A DNA stretch of 64,000 bases. Source: Bradyrhizobium zhengyangense. Lineage in GTDB: Bacteria > Pseudomonadota > Alphaproteobacteria > Rhizobiales > Xanthobacteraceae. Both the position numbers and the translations under genes were made by a program. The notes under the pieces are model-generated. The model did not search any database. It was given only the letters and a program-made list of their open reading frames with translations, and was not told the origin of the DNA. The stretch spans positions 1-64,000 of the forward strand of contig NZ_JAKLUA010000022.1 in the NCBI RefSeq assembly GCF_022012435.1, read 5' to 3'. Positions 7,954-16,707 of the stretch are shown here, piece after piece; positions within the stretch are counted from its first letter, which is position 1; the number at the start of each line of letters is the position of its first letter.

Positions 7954-8883
7954 ATGCTTCGCGTCGTCGTCCTGGGCGCCGGGGCTGGCGGCGGAGTCCC
8001 GCAGTGGAATTGCGGGTGTGAGGGCTGCCGGGCGGCCCGTGAAAACGGCCAAGAGCTTTGTCGAACCCAGGCCTCGGTCGCCTTCAGCGGCGACGGCGAG
8101 CACTGGTTCCTGATCAATGCCTCCCCCGATCTGCGCCAGCAATTGAATGCCACGCCGCAACTGCATCCCAAGGCGGGCGCACTGCGCCACACGCCCATTG
8201 CCGGCGTGATCCTGACCAACAGCGAAGTCGATGCCGTCGCCGGCCTCTTATCCATGCGCGAGGGCTCGCCCTTCACGGTTTATGGGCATGAGAAGGTGCT
8301 GGCGATCCTGGCCAGCAACAGCATCTTCAACGTGCTGAACGAGAAGAACGTCCAGCGCCAGCCGATCGGAATCAATGAGCCCTTCGAGCCGCGATTGCCT
8401 GACGGCGCACGGTCAGGGCTCGAGGTGCTGCCTTTCGCGGTGCCAGGCAAATCGGCCTGGTATCTCGAAGGCAAGGTACATCCCGGCGGCGCGAGCGGCG
8501 ATGGCGATACGCTGGGCCTGAAGATCACCGACAAATCCACCGGCAAGTGCTTCTATTTCATCGCCGCCTGTGCCGAGGTCACCGATGCGCTGAAGGCCAA
8601 GATCGACGGCGCCGCGCTGGTGTTCTTCGACGGCACGGTCTGGCAGGACGACGAAATGATCAAGGCCGGGCTCGGCCACAAAACCGGCAAGAGCATGGGC
8701 CATGTCGCGATGTCCGGCGACGACGGCGCGATCGCGCGGCTCGCCGATCTCTCGATCGGCAGAAAGATATTTCTACATATCAACAACTCGAACCCGGCAC
8801 TGCTGCCTGCATCGCCTGAACGCAAGACGGCCGAGGGCGCGGGCTGGCAGATACCCGCCGACGGAACGGAGATCGTGCTGTGA
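7954..8883 (+). CDS. pqqB: PQQ biosynthesis protein PqqB
   Basis: A 309-residue member of the metallo-beta-lactamase fold, assigned as PqqB from the N-terminus MLRVVVLGAGAGGGVPQWNC and its place after pqqA. Other family blocks visible are LINASPDLRQQL, GVILTNSEVDAVAGLL and the C-terminal FLHINNSNP. PqqB is thought to hydroxylate or oxidise the Glu-Tyr-derived intermediate in the cytoplasm. An AGGAG site lies 6 nt before ATG 7954. The stop codon overlaps the GTG start of pqqC. Confidence 0.96.
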   Translation: MLRVVVLGAGAGGGVPQWNCGCEGCRAARENGQELCRTQASVAFSGDGEHWFLINASPDLRQQLNATPQLHPKAGALRHTPIAGVILTNSEVDAVAGLLSMREGSPFTVYGHEKVLAILASNSIFNVLNEKNVQRQPIGINEPFEPRLPDGARSGLEVLPFAVPGKSAWYLEGKVHPGGASGDGDTLGLKITDKSTGKCFYFIAACAEVTDALKAKIDGAALVFFDGTVWQDDEMIKAGLGHKTGKSMGHVAMSGDDGAIARLADLSIGRKIFLHINNSNPALLPASPERKTAEGAGWQIPADGTEIVL

Positions 8884-9659
8884 ATGCTGCATCCATGACG
8901 GGAATGACTGCGCTCTCGATCGGCAAGGACATCAAGCTCACGAGCGCCGAGGAGCTGGAGGCGACGCTGCGCCATATCGGCGCGACGCGCTATCACAGCC
9001 TGCATCCGTTCCATAAGCTGCTGCACGGCGGCAAGCTGAACAAGGGCCAGGTGCAGGCCTGGGCGCTGAACCGCTACTATTACCAGAGCACGATCCCGAT
9101 CAAGGACGCGGTGGTGATCTCGCGTTTCCGCGACCGCGCCACGCGCCTGGAATGGCGCCACCGCATCGAGGACCATGACGGCGATGTCGGCAGCGAGGGC
9201 GGCATCGAGCGCTGGCTGAAGCTGACCGAAGGTCTCGGCCTCGACACGGCCTATGTGGAATCCACCGAAGGCATTCTCCCCGCGACGCGCTTCGCGGTCG
9301 AGGCTTACGTGCATTTCTGTCGCGAAAAGAGCCCGCTGGAGGCGATCGCCTCCTCGCTCACCGAGCTGTTCGCGCCCAATTTGCACGAAGAGCGCATCGC
9401 CGGCATGCTGGAGCACTATGATTTCGTCAATCCTGACATCATGAGCTATTTCAAGCGCCGCCTGACGCAGGCGCCGCGCGATGCCAATTTCGCGCTCGAT
9501 TATGTGAGGACGCATGCGCGGACGCCGGAAGAGCGGGCTTCCGTCTGCAATGCGCTGATCTTCAAGACCAACGTGTTGTGGGTGCAGCTCGACGCGCTCT
9601 ATCATGCCTATGTCGAAGGTAACATTCCGCCGGGCGCGTTCGTGCCCAAAGCGAGTTGA
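8880..9659 (+). CDS. pqqC: Pyrroloquinoline-quinone synthase PqqC
   Basis: A 259-residue all-helical TENA/THI-4-like oxidase that catalyses the last step of PQQ formation: ring closure and eight-electron oxidation using O2. Family blocks include ATLRHIGATRYHSLHPFHKLLH, the WALNRYYYQSTIPIKDA segment and EWRHRIEDHDGD. The GTG start at 8880 overlaps the pqqB stop (GTGA) and has GGAG 8 nt upstream. In-frame ATGs at 8895 and 8904 are alternatives without a comparable ribosome site. Confidence 0.95.
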   Translation: MNAASMTGMTALSIGKDIKLTSAEELEATLRHIGATRYHSLHPFHKLLHGGKLNKGQVQAWALNRYYYQSTIPIKDAVVISRFRDRATRLEWRHRIEDHDGDVGSEGGIERWLKLTEGLGLDTAYVESTEGILPATRFAVEAYVHFCREKSPLEAIASSLTELFAPNLHEERIAGMLEHYDFVNPDIMSYFKRRLTQAPRDANFALDYVRTHARTPEERASVCNALIFKTNVLWVQLDALYHAYVEGNIPPGAFVPKAS

Positions 9660-9670
9660 GGGATAGGGGC

Positions 9671-9982
9671 ATGGCCGGGCCGCGGAACATCAGCGTCGGC
9701 GAGGCAAGCCGCCCCGTGCTGCCGCGGCATGCCAAGCTGAAATATGACGAGACGCGCAAGGTCTGGGTGATCCTCGCGCCGGAACGCGTGCTGGCGCCGG
9801 ATGAGATCGCAGTCGAGGTCTTGCAGCTCTGCGACGGCAAGCGCAATGTCGGCGATGTCGCCGATCAACTGGCGGCGAAATACGCCGCGCCGCGCGAGGC
9901 GATCCTGACTGATGTCATCGCCATGCTGCAGGATCTCGCCGACAAGGGGTTCCTCACCGAGATCAGGGAGAAGACGCCATGA
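9671..9982 (+). CDS. pqqD: PqqA-binding chaperone PqqD
   Basis: A 103-residue RiPP recognition element that binds PqqA and presents it to the radical-SAM enzyme PqqE. The winged-helix-like core is visible: PVLPRHAKLKYDETRKVWVILAPERV, then EVLQLCDGKRNVGDVADQLA. ATG 9671 has GAGGG 8 nt upstream. A TTG at 9656 overlapping the pqqC stop is the alternative. The TGA stop overlaps the pqqE ATG by 4 nt, so the two partners are translationally coupled. Confidence 0.94.
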   Translation: MAGPRNISVGEASRPVLPRHAKLKYDETRKVWVILAPERVLAPDEIAVEVLQLCDGKRNVGDVADQLAAKYAAPREAILTDVIAMLQDLADKGFLTEIREKTP

Positions 9983-11172
9983 GCGATGTGCTCCCGACCA
10001 TCCCGCCCGACACAAGCGACAGCCTCGCGGTGCTGGAGAAGGCCCGCTCGACGGCTGAGACCTTCGGCATTCCGCTCGCAGTGCTGCTGGAGATCACCCA
10101 TCGCTGCCCGCTGCAATGCCCCTATTGCTCCAACCCGGTCGAGCTCGACCGCTCGGGCAAGGAGCTGACGACCGAGGAATGGAAGAAGGTTTTGAGCGAG
10201 CTCGCCGAGATCGGCGTGCTGCAGGTGCACTTCTCCGGCGGCGAGCCGACCGCACGGAAGGACCTGGTCGAGCTGGTCAAGCATGCCAGCGACGTCGGGC
10301 TCTACACCAACCTCATCACCTCCGCCGTGCTGCTGACGCGCGAGAAGCTCGGCGAGCTCGCGGACGCCGGGCTCTGCCATGTGCAGATCTCGTTCCAGGG
10401 CATCGAGGAAGGCCTCGCCGATCGCGTCGCCGGCTACAAGGGCGGCCACCGCAAGAAGCTCGAAGTGGCGAAATGGACGCGCGAGCTCGACCTGCCGCTC
10501 ACCGTGAACGCGGTGATGCACCGGCAGAACCTGCACCAGCTTCCCGAGATCATCCAGATGTCCGTCGATCTCGACGCCGACCGGCTCGAGGTCGCCAATG
10601 TCCAATATTACGGCTGGGCACTGAAGAACCGCGCCGCACTGATGCCGACAGTGGCGCAACTCGATGAGTGCACCCGCCTCGTCGAGGAGGCGCGCGAGCG
10701 GCTGAAGGGCACGCTGTCGATCGACTACGTCGTGCCTGATTATTACGCGCTGCGGCCGAAGAAATGCATGGGCGGCTGGGGCCGACAATTCTTCAACATC
10801 TCCCCCGCGGGCAAGGTGCTGCCCTGCCACGCCGCCGAGAGCATCACCGGGCTCGAGTTCCTGTCGCTGCGCTCGAACCATTCGATCGCCTGGATCTGGC
10901 AGAACTCCGAGGCCTTCAACCGCTATCGCGGCACCGGCTGGATGAAAGAGCCGTGCAAGACCTGCGAATTCCGCGAGATCGATTTCGGCGGCTGCCGCTG
11001 CCAGGCCTTTGCGCTGACGGGCGATGCCGCCAACACCGATCCGGCCTGCGCGCTGTCGCCGCTGCACGAGACCATCTTCAAGCAGGCCGAGCGCGAGGCC
11101 GAGGGCGAGACCAATCGCTTCCTCTATCGCAACTTTGCCGGTGGCACCCTGGAACCCGGGAATGATGCCTGA
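9979..11172 (+). CDS. pqqE: PqqA peptide cyclase, radical SAM protein PqqE
   Basis: A 397-residue radical-SAM enzyme that forms the C-C bond between Glu16 and Tyr20 of PqqA. The SAM cluster motif CPLQCPYC is at Cys43, Cys47 and Cys50, followed by the GGE motif in HFSGGEPTARKD. The C-terminal SPASM-type auxiliary cluster region holds the KKCMGGWG, KVLPCHAAE, CKTCEF and GGCRCQ cysteines. It overlaps pqqD at the start (ATGA) and runs 11 nt into the next gene, a peptidase. Confidence 0.96.
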   Translation: MSDVLPTIPPDTSDSLAVLEKARSTAETFGIPLAVLLEITHRCPLQCPYCSNPVELDRSGKELTTEEWKKVLSELAEIGVLQVHFSGGEPTARKDLVELVKHASDVGLYTNLITSAVLLTREKLGELADAGLCHVQISFQGIEEGLADRVAGYKGGHRKKLEVAKWTRELDLPLTVNAVMHRQNLHQLPEIIQMSVDLDADRLEVANVQYYGWALKNRAALMPTVAQLDECTRLVEEARERLKGTLSIDYVVPDYYALRPKKCMGGWGRQFFNISPAGKVLPCHAAESITGLEFLSLRSNHSIAWIWQNSEAFNRYRGTGWMKEPCKTCEFREIDFGGCRCQAFALTGDAANTDPACALSPLHETIFKQAEREAEGETNRFLYRNFAGGTLEPGNDA

Positions 11173-12148
11173 CGCCGACGCAGGCACCGCCGCCAGGCGC
11201 GCCGATCCCTTTGCACCGCTGACCTCAGACATGCTCGGCGTCGGCGACGGCCACGAGCTCTATGTCGAGAGCGTCGGCCGCGCCGACGGCATTCCGGCGA
11301 TCTATCTGCATGGCGGGCCGGGCAGCGGCTGTCAGCCCGATCATCGCCGGCTGTTTGATCCCGAGCGCATGCATGCCGTGCTGTTCGACCAGCGCGGCTG
11401 CGGCCGCAGTCGCCCGAAGGGCTCGCGCGAGCACAACACCACGGCGCATCTGATCGCGGACATGGAGAGGATCCGCGAAAAGTTCGCCTTCGAGCGCTGG
11501 ATGGTGGTCGGCGGATCCTGGGGCGCGACGCTGGCGCTGGCTTATGCAGAGGCTCATCCCGAGCGCGTCTCCGGCATTGCGCTGCGCGCGACCTTTCTGG
11601 GCACGCAGGCGGAGGTCGAGACCGCCTTCACCTCGCGCCTGGCGCAATTCTATCCGGCGCTGCACGAGGATTTTCTGAGCGTGCTGCCGCCGGAGGAACG
11701 CGCGCAACCGGTGCAGGCCTATTATCGCCGCATCCTCGATCCTGATACGGCCGTGCACGGGCCCGCCTCGCGCGCCTGGCACGACACCGAGCGCGCGCTG
11801 TCGGAGCACAAGGCGACCAAGACGCGCATTGACCTTGCATCGCTGAATGTCTGGCGCCCGCTGCCGGCAACGCCGTTCATGGAGGCGCATTACTTCGTCA
11901 ACGATTCCTTCATGAGCGAAGACCAGCTGTTGCGGAACGCCGCGAGGCTCAGCGGCATTCCCGGCATTATCGTGCAAGGCCGCTACGACCTGTTGTGCCC
12001 TCCTGAGACATCCGCACGACTCGCGAAAGTTTGGCCGGGTTCCGAGGTCAGGATCGTGGAAGAAGCCGGACATTCGCTCTATGATGCCGGCGTGCGGGAC
12101 GCGGTGATGAAGTCGATCGCCGACCTTGCGTCGAAGGCCGCGCGCTGA
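11162..12148 (+). CDS. pip: S33 family prolyl aminopeptidase (proline iminopeptidase)
   Basis: A 328-residue alpha/beta hydrolase of the proline iminopeptidase type, which removes N-terminal residues, classically proline, from peptides. The oxyanion-region motif HGGPGSG is at about residues 50-56. The nucleophile is Ser119 in GGSWGATLAL; the acid is in GRYDLLCPPE and the His in EEAGHSLYDA. The open frame extends upstream inside pqqE; the credible start is ATG 11162 (or the adjacent ATG 11165), overlapping the pqqE 3' end by 11 nt. This places a peptidase in the PQQ operon, where no pqqF/pqqG protease is seen. A role in clearing flanking residues of processed PqqA is an inference. Confidence 0.88.
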   Translation: MMPDADAGTAARRADPFAPLTSDMLGVGDGHELYVESVGRADGIPAIYLHGGPGSGCQPDHRRLFDPERMHAVLFDQRGCGRSRPKGSREHNTTAHLIADMERIREKFAFERWMVVGGSWGATLALAYAEAHPERVSGIALRATFLGTQAEVETAFTSRLAQFYPALHEDFLSVLPPEERAQPVQAYYRRILDPDTAVHGPASRAWHDTERALSEHKATKTRIDLASLNVWRPLPATPFMEAHYFVNDSFMSEDQLLRNAARLSGIPGIIVQGRYDLLCPPETSARLAKVWPGSEVRIVEEAGHSLYDAGVRDAVMKSIADLASKAAR

Positions 12149-12174
12149 CGCGCGAAACAAGGACAACAAGAACA

Positions 12175-12852
12175 ATGCCGATCGCCGGGACAGGCATGCT
12201 GCTGACGTCGATGAATATCGACGCGGCTGACGAGGCCGATTTCAACCGCTGGTACGATCGCGAACATCTGGAAGAGCGCGTCGCGATCGAGGGCTTTCTG
12301 GAGGCGCGCCGTTATGTCGCGCACGCGGCCAGTCCCAAATATCTCTCGCTCTATTCGACCGCGACGTTGGACGTGCTCGATAGTCCCGCCTACCGCGTAC
12401 GACTCGCCAACCAGACCGAGTGGTCGCGGCAGACCATGGCGCATTTCAAGAACATGCTGCGCGTGGTCGCGCGCATCACCATCAGCAAGGGCACCGGCCG
12501 CGGTGCCGCGCTCGGCCTGGTGCGGCTGCGACCCACGCCGGACAATGCCGGTGCTTGGCGTGATGCACTGCAAGAAAAACTGGTGCCGGGGGATCGTGAC
12601 GGCATCATCTCGATGCACCTGCTCGAAAGCGAGCCGGAATTGTCTGGCGCAACGGGGGATATTCCGGCGGTGCGCAACGAAGGTGCCCGCGACTGGTTCG
12701 TGCTGATCGACGGCACGCATGTCGGTGCGGTCTCAGCCGTCATCGCCGAGCGCTTCACCGGACCGGCTGCGGCGCCCTTCCCGCTGCCCGTCTCCGTCGG
12801 CACCTACAGCCTGATGTGGGACCTCGCGAAGAGCGACATCGCGCGCAGCTGA
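12175..12852 (+). CDS. Conserved hypothetical protein, DUF4286-like
   Basis: A 225-residue soluble protein beginning 26 nt after the peptidase stop, so probably the last gene of the PQQ transcript. The N-terminal block NRWYDREHLEERVAIEGFLEARRY resembles DUF4286 and related ferredoxin-like (dimeric alpha-beta barrel) proteins. The C-terminal half, with SAVIAERFTGPAAAPFPLPVSVGTY, may be a second copy of a similar fold. No catalytic motif is recognised and the function is unknown. The Shine-Dalgarno is weak (AAGGA about 13 nt upstream). Confidence 0.75.
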   Translation: MPIAGTGMLLTSMNIDAADEADFNRWYDREHLEERVAIEGFLEARRYVAHAASPKYLSLYSTATLDVLDSPAYRVRLANQTEWSRQTMAHFKNMLRVVARITISKGTGRGAALGLVRLRPTPDNAGAWRDALQEKLVPGDRDGIISMHLLESEPELSGATGDIPAVRNEGARDWFVLIDGTHVGAVSAVIAERFTGPAAAPFPLPVSVGTYSLMWDLAKSDIARS

Positions 12853-13090
12853 GCGTCTATCCGCATCGCAACATATTGCACCGCACGCATCTCGAGCGCG
12901 GCGCGTTAATGCTGTGCACGCTTGGCTCCCATGAAAGAGGGGAAGCGCGCAAATTTGCCGTTGTGCTCCGGAACAGTTCTAATAAGCTAACCCAATGACG
13001 TCATTCAGAAACCAGATCGCCGCGCGTTAAGCGTCGACAAGCTCAAGAAGAGGCCGCCAGGTCTTTGAGCCTGCGCGGACGAGGGTAGGA

Positions 13091-14890
13091 ATGAAACCGA
13101 CCGATATCGCGGCCCCCGACTACTTTCACAAAGTGGTCGATTGTCAGTGGGCCTGTCCAGCGCACACCCCGGTTCCCGAATACATCCGACTGATCGCGCA
13201 AGGCCGCTACAGCGACGCCTACATGATCAATTGGAAATCGAACGTGTTTCCCGGGATCCTGGGACGCACCTGCGATCGTCCATGCGAACCGGCATGCCGC
13301 CGCGGACGCGTCGAGGAGACGCCGGTGGCGATCTGCCGCCTCAAGCGTGTCGCTGCCGACTTCAAGGACGACATCAAGCAGCGCCTGCCACATCCCGGCC
13401 CGAAGAACGGCAAGCGCGTTGCGTTCGTCGGCGGTGGCCCGGCCTCGCTGACAGTGGCGCGCGATCTCGCGCCGCTCGGCTATCACTGCACGGTGTTCGA
13501 CGGCGATCCCGAAGCCGGCGGCATGATGCGGACGCAGATCCCGAAGTTCCGCCTGCCCAATTCCGTCATCGACGAGGAGACCGGTTACATCCTCGACCTC
13601 GGCGTCGAATTCAAGGGCGGCCACCGCATCGAAAGCATGAAGGCGCTGCTCGCGGAGAAGTACGACGCGATCTTCGTCGGCTCCGGCGCGCCGCGCGGCC
13701 GCGAGCTCGACATTCCCGGTCGGAAAGAGGCTGCCGCCAACATCCATATCGGCATCGACTGGCTATCCTCGGTATCGTTCGGTCACACCGACAAGATCGG
13801 CAAGCGCGTGATCGTGCTCGGCGGCGGCAACACCGCGATGGATTGCTGCCGCACCGCGCGCCGTCTCGGCGGCGAGAAAGTCATGGTGATCGTACGTTCC
13901 GGCTTCGAGGAGATGAAGGCCTCGCCCTGGGAGAAGGAAGACGCCATCCACGAGGATATCCCGATCCTCAACTACATGGTGCCGGTGGAATTCAAGCATG
14001 TCGCCGGCAAGCTGATCGGCGTCACCTTCCAGCACGTCAAGGCCGAATACGACGCAAAGGGCCGCCGTAATCTGGTGCCTTCGGGCGATCCCGATCAGAC
14101 CATTTCCTGCGACGACGTGCTGGTCGCGGTCGGGCAGGAGAACGCTTTCCCCTGGATCGAGCAGGATTGCGGCATCGAGTTCGACAAATGGCACATGCCC
14201 AAGGTCGATCCGAAGACCTTCGTCTCGACGAATCCAAAGGTGTTCTTCGGCGGCGACGCGGCGTTCGGGCCCAAGAACATCATCTGGGCAGTGGCGCAGG
14301 GTCACGACGCCGCGCTGTCGATCCACAAGATGCTGTCGGGCGAGGACATCACCGAGCGGCCGCTGCCGGAGGTGCATGTCTCCTCGCAGAAGATGGGCAT
14401 CCACGAATGGAGCTATGACAACGACATCTCCATCGACAAGCGCTTCAAGGTGCCGCATCGCGACAAGGTGGTCGCGCTGAAGGACATCAAGACCGAGGTC
14501 GAGCTCGGCTACGACGTCAAGCTCGCGCTCGGCGAAGCGCATCGCTGCCTGAACTGCGACGTCCAGACGGTGTTCTCGACCTCGCTCTGCATCGAGTGCG
14601 ATGCTTGCGTCGACATCTGCCCGATGGATTGCATCACCTTCACCCATAATGGCGAGGAGAGCGACCTGCGCACGCGCCTGAAGGCGCCCTCCCCGCATCC
14701 GGACCAGGACCTCTACGTGTCCAGCGATCTCAAGACCGGGCGCGTGATGGTCAAGGACGAGGACGTCTGCCTGCATTGCGGGCTGTGCGCCGAGCGTTGT
14801 CCCACCGGCGCCTGGGACATGCAGAAATATCTAATCGAGATGACTCACGCAGGTTCGACATGTCCGACAAAAAGCCGATCAGCAGCGTAA
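13091..14890 (+). CDS. korC: GltD-like FAD/NAD(P) oxidoreductase subunit with ferredoxin domain (KorC type)
   Basis: A 599-residue flavoprotein. The N-terminal GltD-type cysteine domain (residues 15-75) contains CQWACPAHTPVPEY and CDRPCEPACRRG. An FAD site follows (FVGGGPASLTVARDLA, about 112-127), then an NAD(P) site (VIVLGGGNTAMDCCRTARRLGG). The C-terminal domain binds two [4Fe-4S] clusters (CIECDACVDICPMDC and CLHCGLCAERCP). With korAB downstream it should pass electrons between the 2-oxoacid oxidoreductase and NAD(P). The layout matches the three-subunit 2-oxoglutarate:NADP+ oxidoreductase described from Azoarcus evansii (from memory). The 3' end overlaps korA by 31 nt. Confidence 0.85.
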   Translation: MKPTDIAAPDYFHKVVDCQWACPAHTPVPEYIRLIAQGRYSDAYMINWKSNVFPGILGRTCDRPCEPACRRGRVEETPVAICRLKRVAADFKDDIKQRLPHPGPKNGKRVAFVGGGPASLTVARDLAPLGYHCTVFDGDPEAGGMMRTQIPKFRLPNSVIDEETGYILDLGVEFKGGHRIESMKALLAEKYDAIFVGSGAPRGRELDIPGRKEAAANIHIGIDWLSSVSFGHTDKIGKRVIVLGGGNTAMDCCRTARRLGGEKVMVIVRSGFEEMKASPWEKEDAIHEDIPILNYMVPVEFKHVAGKLIGVTFQHVKAEYDAKGRRNLVPSGDPDQTISCDDVLVAVGQENAFPWIEQDCGIEFDKWHMPKVDPKTFVSTNPKVFFGGDAAFGPKNIIWAVAQGHDAALSIHKMLSGEDITERPLPEVHVSSQKMGIHEWSYDNDISIDKRFKVPHRDKVVALKDIKTEVELGYDVKLALGEAHRCLNCDVQTVFSTSLCIECDACVDICPMDCITFTHNGEESDLRTRLKAPSPHPDQDLYVSSDLKTGRVMVKDEDVCLHCGLCAERCPTGAWDMQKYLIEMTHAGSTCPTKSRSAA

Positions 14891-16707
14891 ACGACTTCGT
14901 CGTCCGCTTTGCCAACGTCAACGGCTCGGGCTCGGCCAGCGCGAACGAAATGTTCGCGCGCGCTATCCTGCGCCACGGCGTGCCTGTCAGCCCTCGCAAC
15001 ATCTTCCCCTCCAACATCCAGGGCCTGCCGACCTGGTACGAGGTGCGGGTGACGGAAGACGGCCATCTCGGCGCCCGCGGCGGCGTCGACATGATGGTGG
15101 CGATGAACCCGCAGACCTGGGACAAGGACGTCGCCGGCATCGAGCCCGGCGGCTATCTGTTCTACGATTCCACCAAGCCGATGCCGTCGACCAAATTCCG
15201 CGACGATATCACCGTGATCGGCGTGCCCCTGACCGCGATCACGAACTCGACCTACACCGATCCGCGCCAGCGCCAGCTGTTCAAGAACATCATCTATCTC
15301 GGCGCACTCTCCGCGCTGCTGGAGATGGACCCGAAGCTGATCGAGCAGCTGATCGGCGAGCAGTACAAGGGCAAGGAGAAGCTGCTCTCCTCCAACGTCC
15401 ACGCGCTGCATCTGGGCCGCGACTGGGCGCTGCAGAATTTGAAATGCCCGATCGGGCTGCGGATCAGGAAATCCGACAAGGTCGGTGACCGCATCTTCAT
15501 CGAGGGCAACAGCGCCGCCGCGCTCGGCGCCGTCTATGGCGGTGCCACGGTGTGCGCGTGGTATCCGATCACGCCGTCCTCGTCGGTGGCTGAAGCCTTC
15601 ACCGCCCATTGCAAGAAGTACCGGCACGATCCGGAAACGGGCAAGGCGAAGTACGCGATCGTGCAGGGCGAGGACGAGTTGGCCTCGATCGGCATCGTCA
15701 TCGGCGCCTCGTGGAACGGCGCCCGCGCCTTCACCGCGACCTCGGGCCCGGGCATCTCGCTGATGACCGAGTTCATCGGCCTCTCCTATTTCGCCGAGAT
15801 TCCGGCCGTGATCATGAACATCCAGCGCGCCGGCCCCTCGACGGGCATGCCGACCCGCACCCAGCAATGCGACATCATCGCTTGTGCGTATGCCTCGCAT
15901 GGCGACACCAAGCATGTGCTGCTGTTCCCCGAAGATCCCGCTGAGGCGTTCGAGTTTGCGGCGGCCGCCTTCGATCTCGCCGAGCGGCTGCAGACCACGA
16001 TCTTCCTGATGCTGGACCTCGACATCGGCATGAACCACCGGCTCTGCCGCCCGCTGAAATGGGACGATGCCAGGCAGTATGACCGCGGCAAGGTGATGAC
16101 CGCGGAGATGCTGGAAGAGGGCCGCGACTTCGGCCGCTATCTCGACGTCGACGGCGACGGCATCCCCTACCGCACCTATCCCGGCACCCATCCGACCAAG
16201 GGCTCCTATTTCACCCGCGGCACCTCGCGCGACCGCTATGCGCGCTATTCCGAGGAAGGTTCGGTTTATGCCGACAATATGCAGCGGCTCGTGCGCAAGT
16301 TCGAGACCGCGCAGGACCTCGTGCCGCGGCCGCTGCAGGCCAATGCGGAACGGCCGACCAAATATGGCGTGATCTATTTCGGCTCGACCTCGCCGGCGAT
16401 GGACGAGGCGATCGGCCTGTTGGAAGAGCGCGGGCATCAGCTCGATCGCCTGCGCATCCGCGCCTTCCCGTTCCACTCGAGTGTCGCGAGCTTCCTCGCC
16501 GAGCACGACTTCGTCTATGTCGTCGAGCAGAACCGCGACAGCCAGCTCCGCCAGCTGATCGTCAACGAGAACGGCATCGATCCCGTCCGCCTCGTGCCGA
16601 TCGTGCATTATGACGGCACCCCGATCACCGCCCGCTTCATCGCAAAAGCCATTGGCGACCACCAGGATCACCTCAAGGTGACCCCGCTCCGCAAGGCCGT
16701 ATCATGA
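14860..16707 (+). CDS. korA: 2-oxoacid:acceptor oxidoreductase, fused gamma-alpha subunit
   Basis: A 615-residue subunit with the gamma domain first (about residues 14-200, beginning FVVRFANVNGSGSASANEMF) and the pyruvate:ferredoxin-type alpha domain after it (AWYPITPSSSVAEAF, ATSGPGISLMTE, then the C-terminal VVEQNRDSQLRQLI domain). It forms the catalytic heterodimer with KorB and oxidatively decarboxylates a 2-oxoacid to its CoA ester. 2-Oxoglutarate is the likeliest substrate. The frame is open upstream; ATG 14860 (MSDKKPISSV) is chosen because the residues before it lie within the korC reading region. The stop overlaps korB by 4 nt. Confidence 0.88.
   Translation: MSDKKPISSVNDFVVRFANVNGSGSASANEMFARAILRHGVPVSPRNIFPSNIQGLPTWYEVRVTEDGHLGARGGVDMMVAMNPQTWDKDVAGIEPGGYLFYDSTKPMPSTKFRDDITVIGVPLTAITNSTYTDPRQRQLFKNIIYLGALSALLEMDPKLIEQLIGEQYKGKEKLLSSNVHALHLGRDWALQNLKCPIGLRIRKSDKVGDRIFIEGNSAAALGAVYGGATVCAWYPITPSSSVAEAFTAHCKKYRHDPETGKAKYAIVQGEDELASIGIVIGASWNGARAFTATSGPGISLMTEFIGLSYFAEIPAVIMNIQRAGPSTGMPTRTQQCDIIACAYASHGDTKHVLLFPEDPAEAFEFAAAAFDLAERLQTTIFLMLDLDIGMNHRLCRPLKWDDARQYDRGKVMTAEMLEEGRDFGRYLDVDGDGIPYRTYPGTHPTKGSYFTRGTSRDRYARYSEEGSVYADNMQRLVRKFETAQDLVPRPLQANAERPTKYGVIYFGSTSPAMDEAIGLLEERGHQLDRLRIRAFPFHSSVASFLAEHDFVYVVEQNRDSQLRQLIVNENGIDPVRLVPIVHYDGTPITARFIAKAIGDHQDHLKVTPLRKAVS

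Noticed and set aside
12966..12992. GGAAC at about 12968 upstream of korC as another stress promoter
   Set aside because: There is no GTT at 16-18 nt downstream (CCA there), so only the -35-like half is present.
14845..16671. A 608-codon open frame on the minus strand opposite korA
   Set aside because: Antisense shadow of a well-conserved oxidoreductase subunit; low-complexity translation and no motif.
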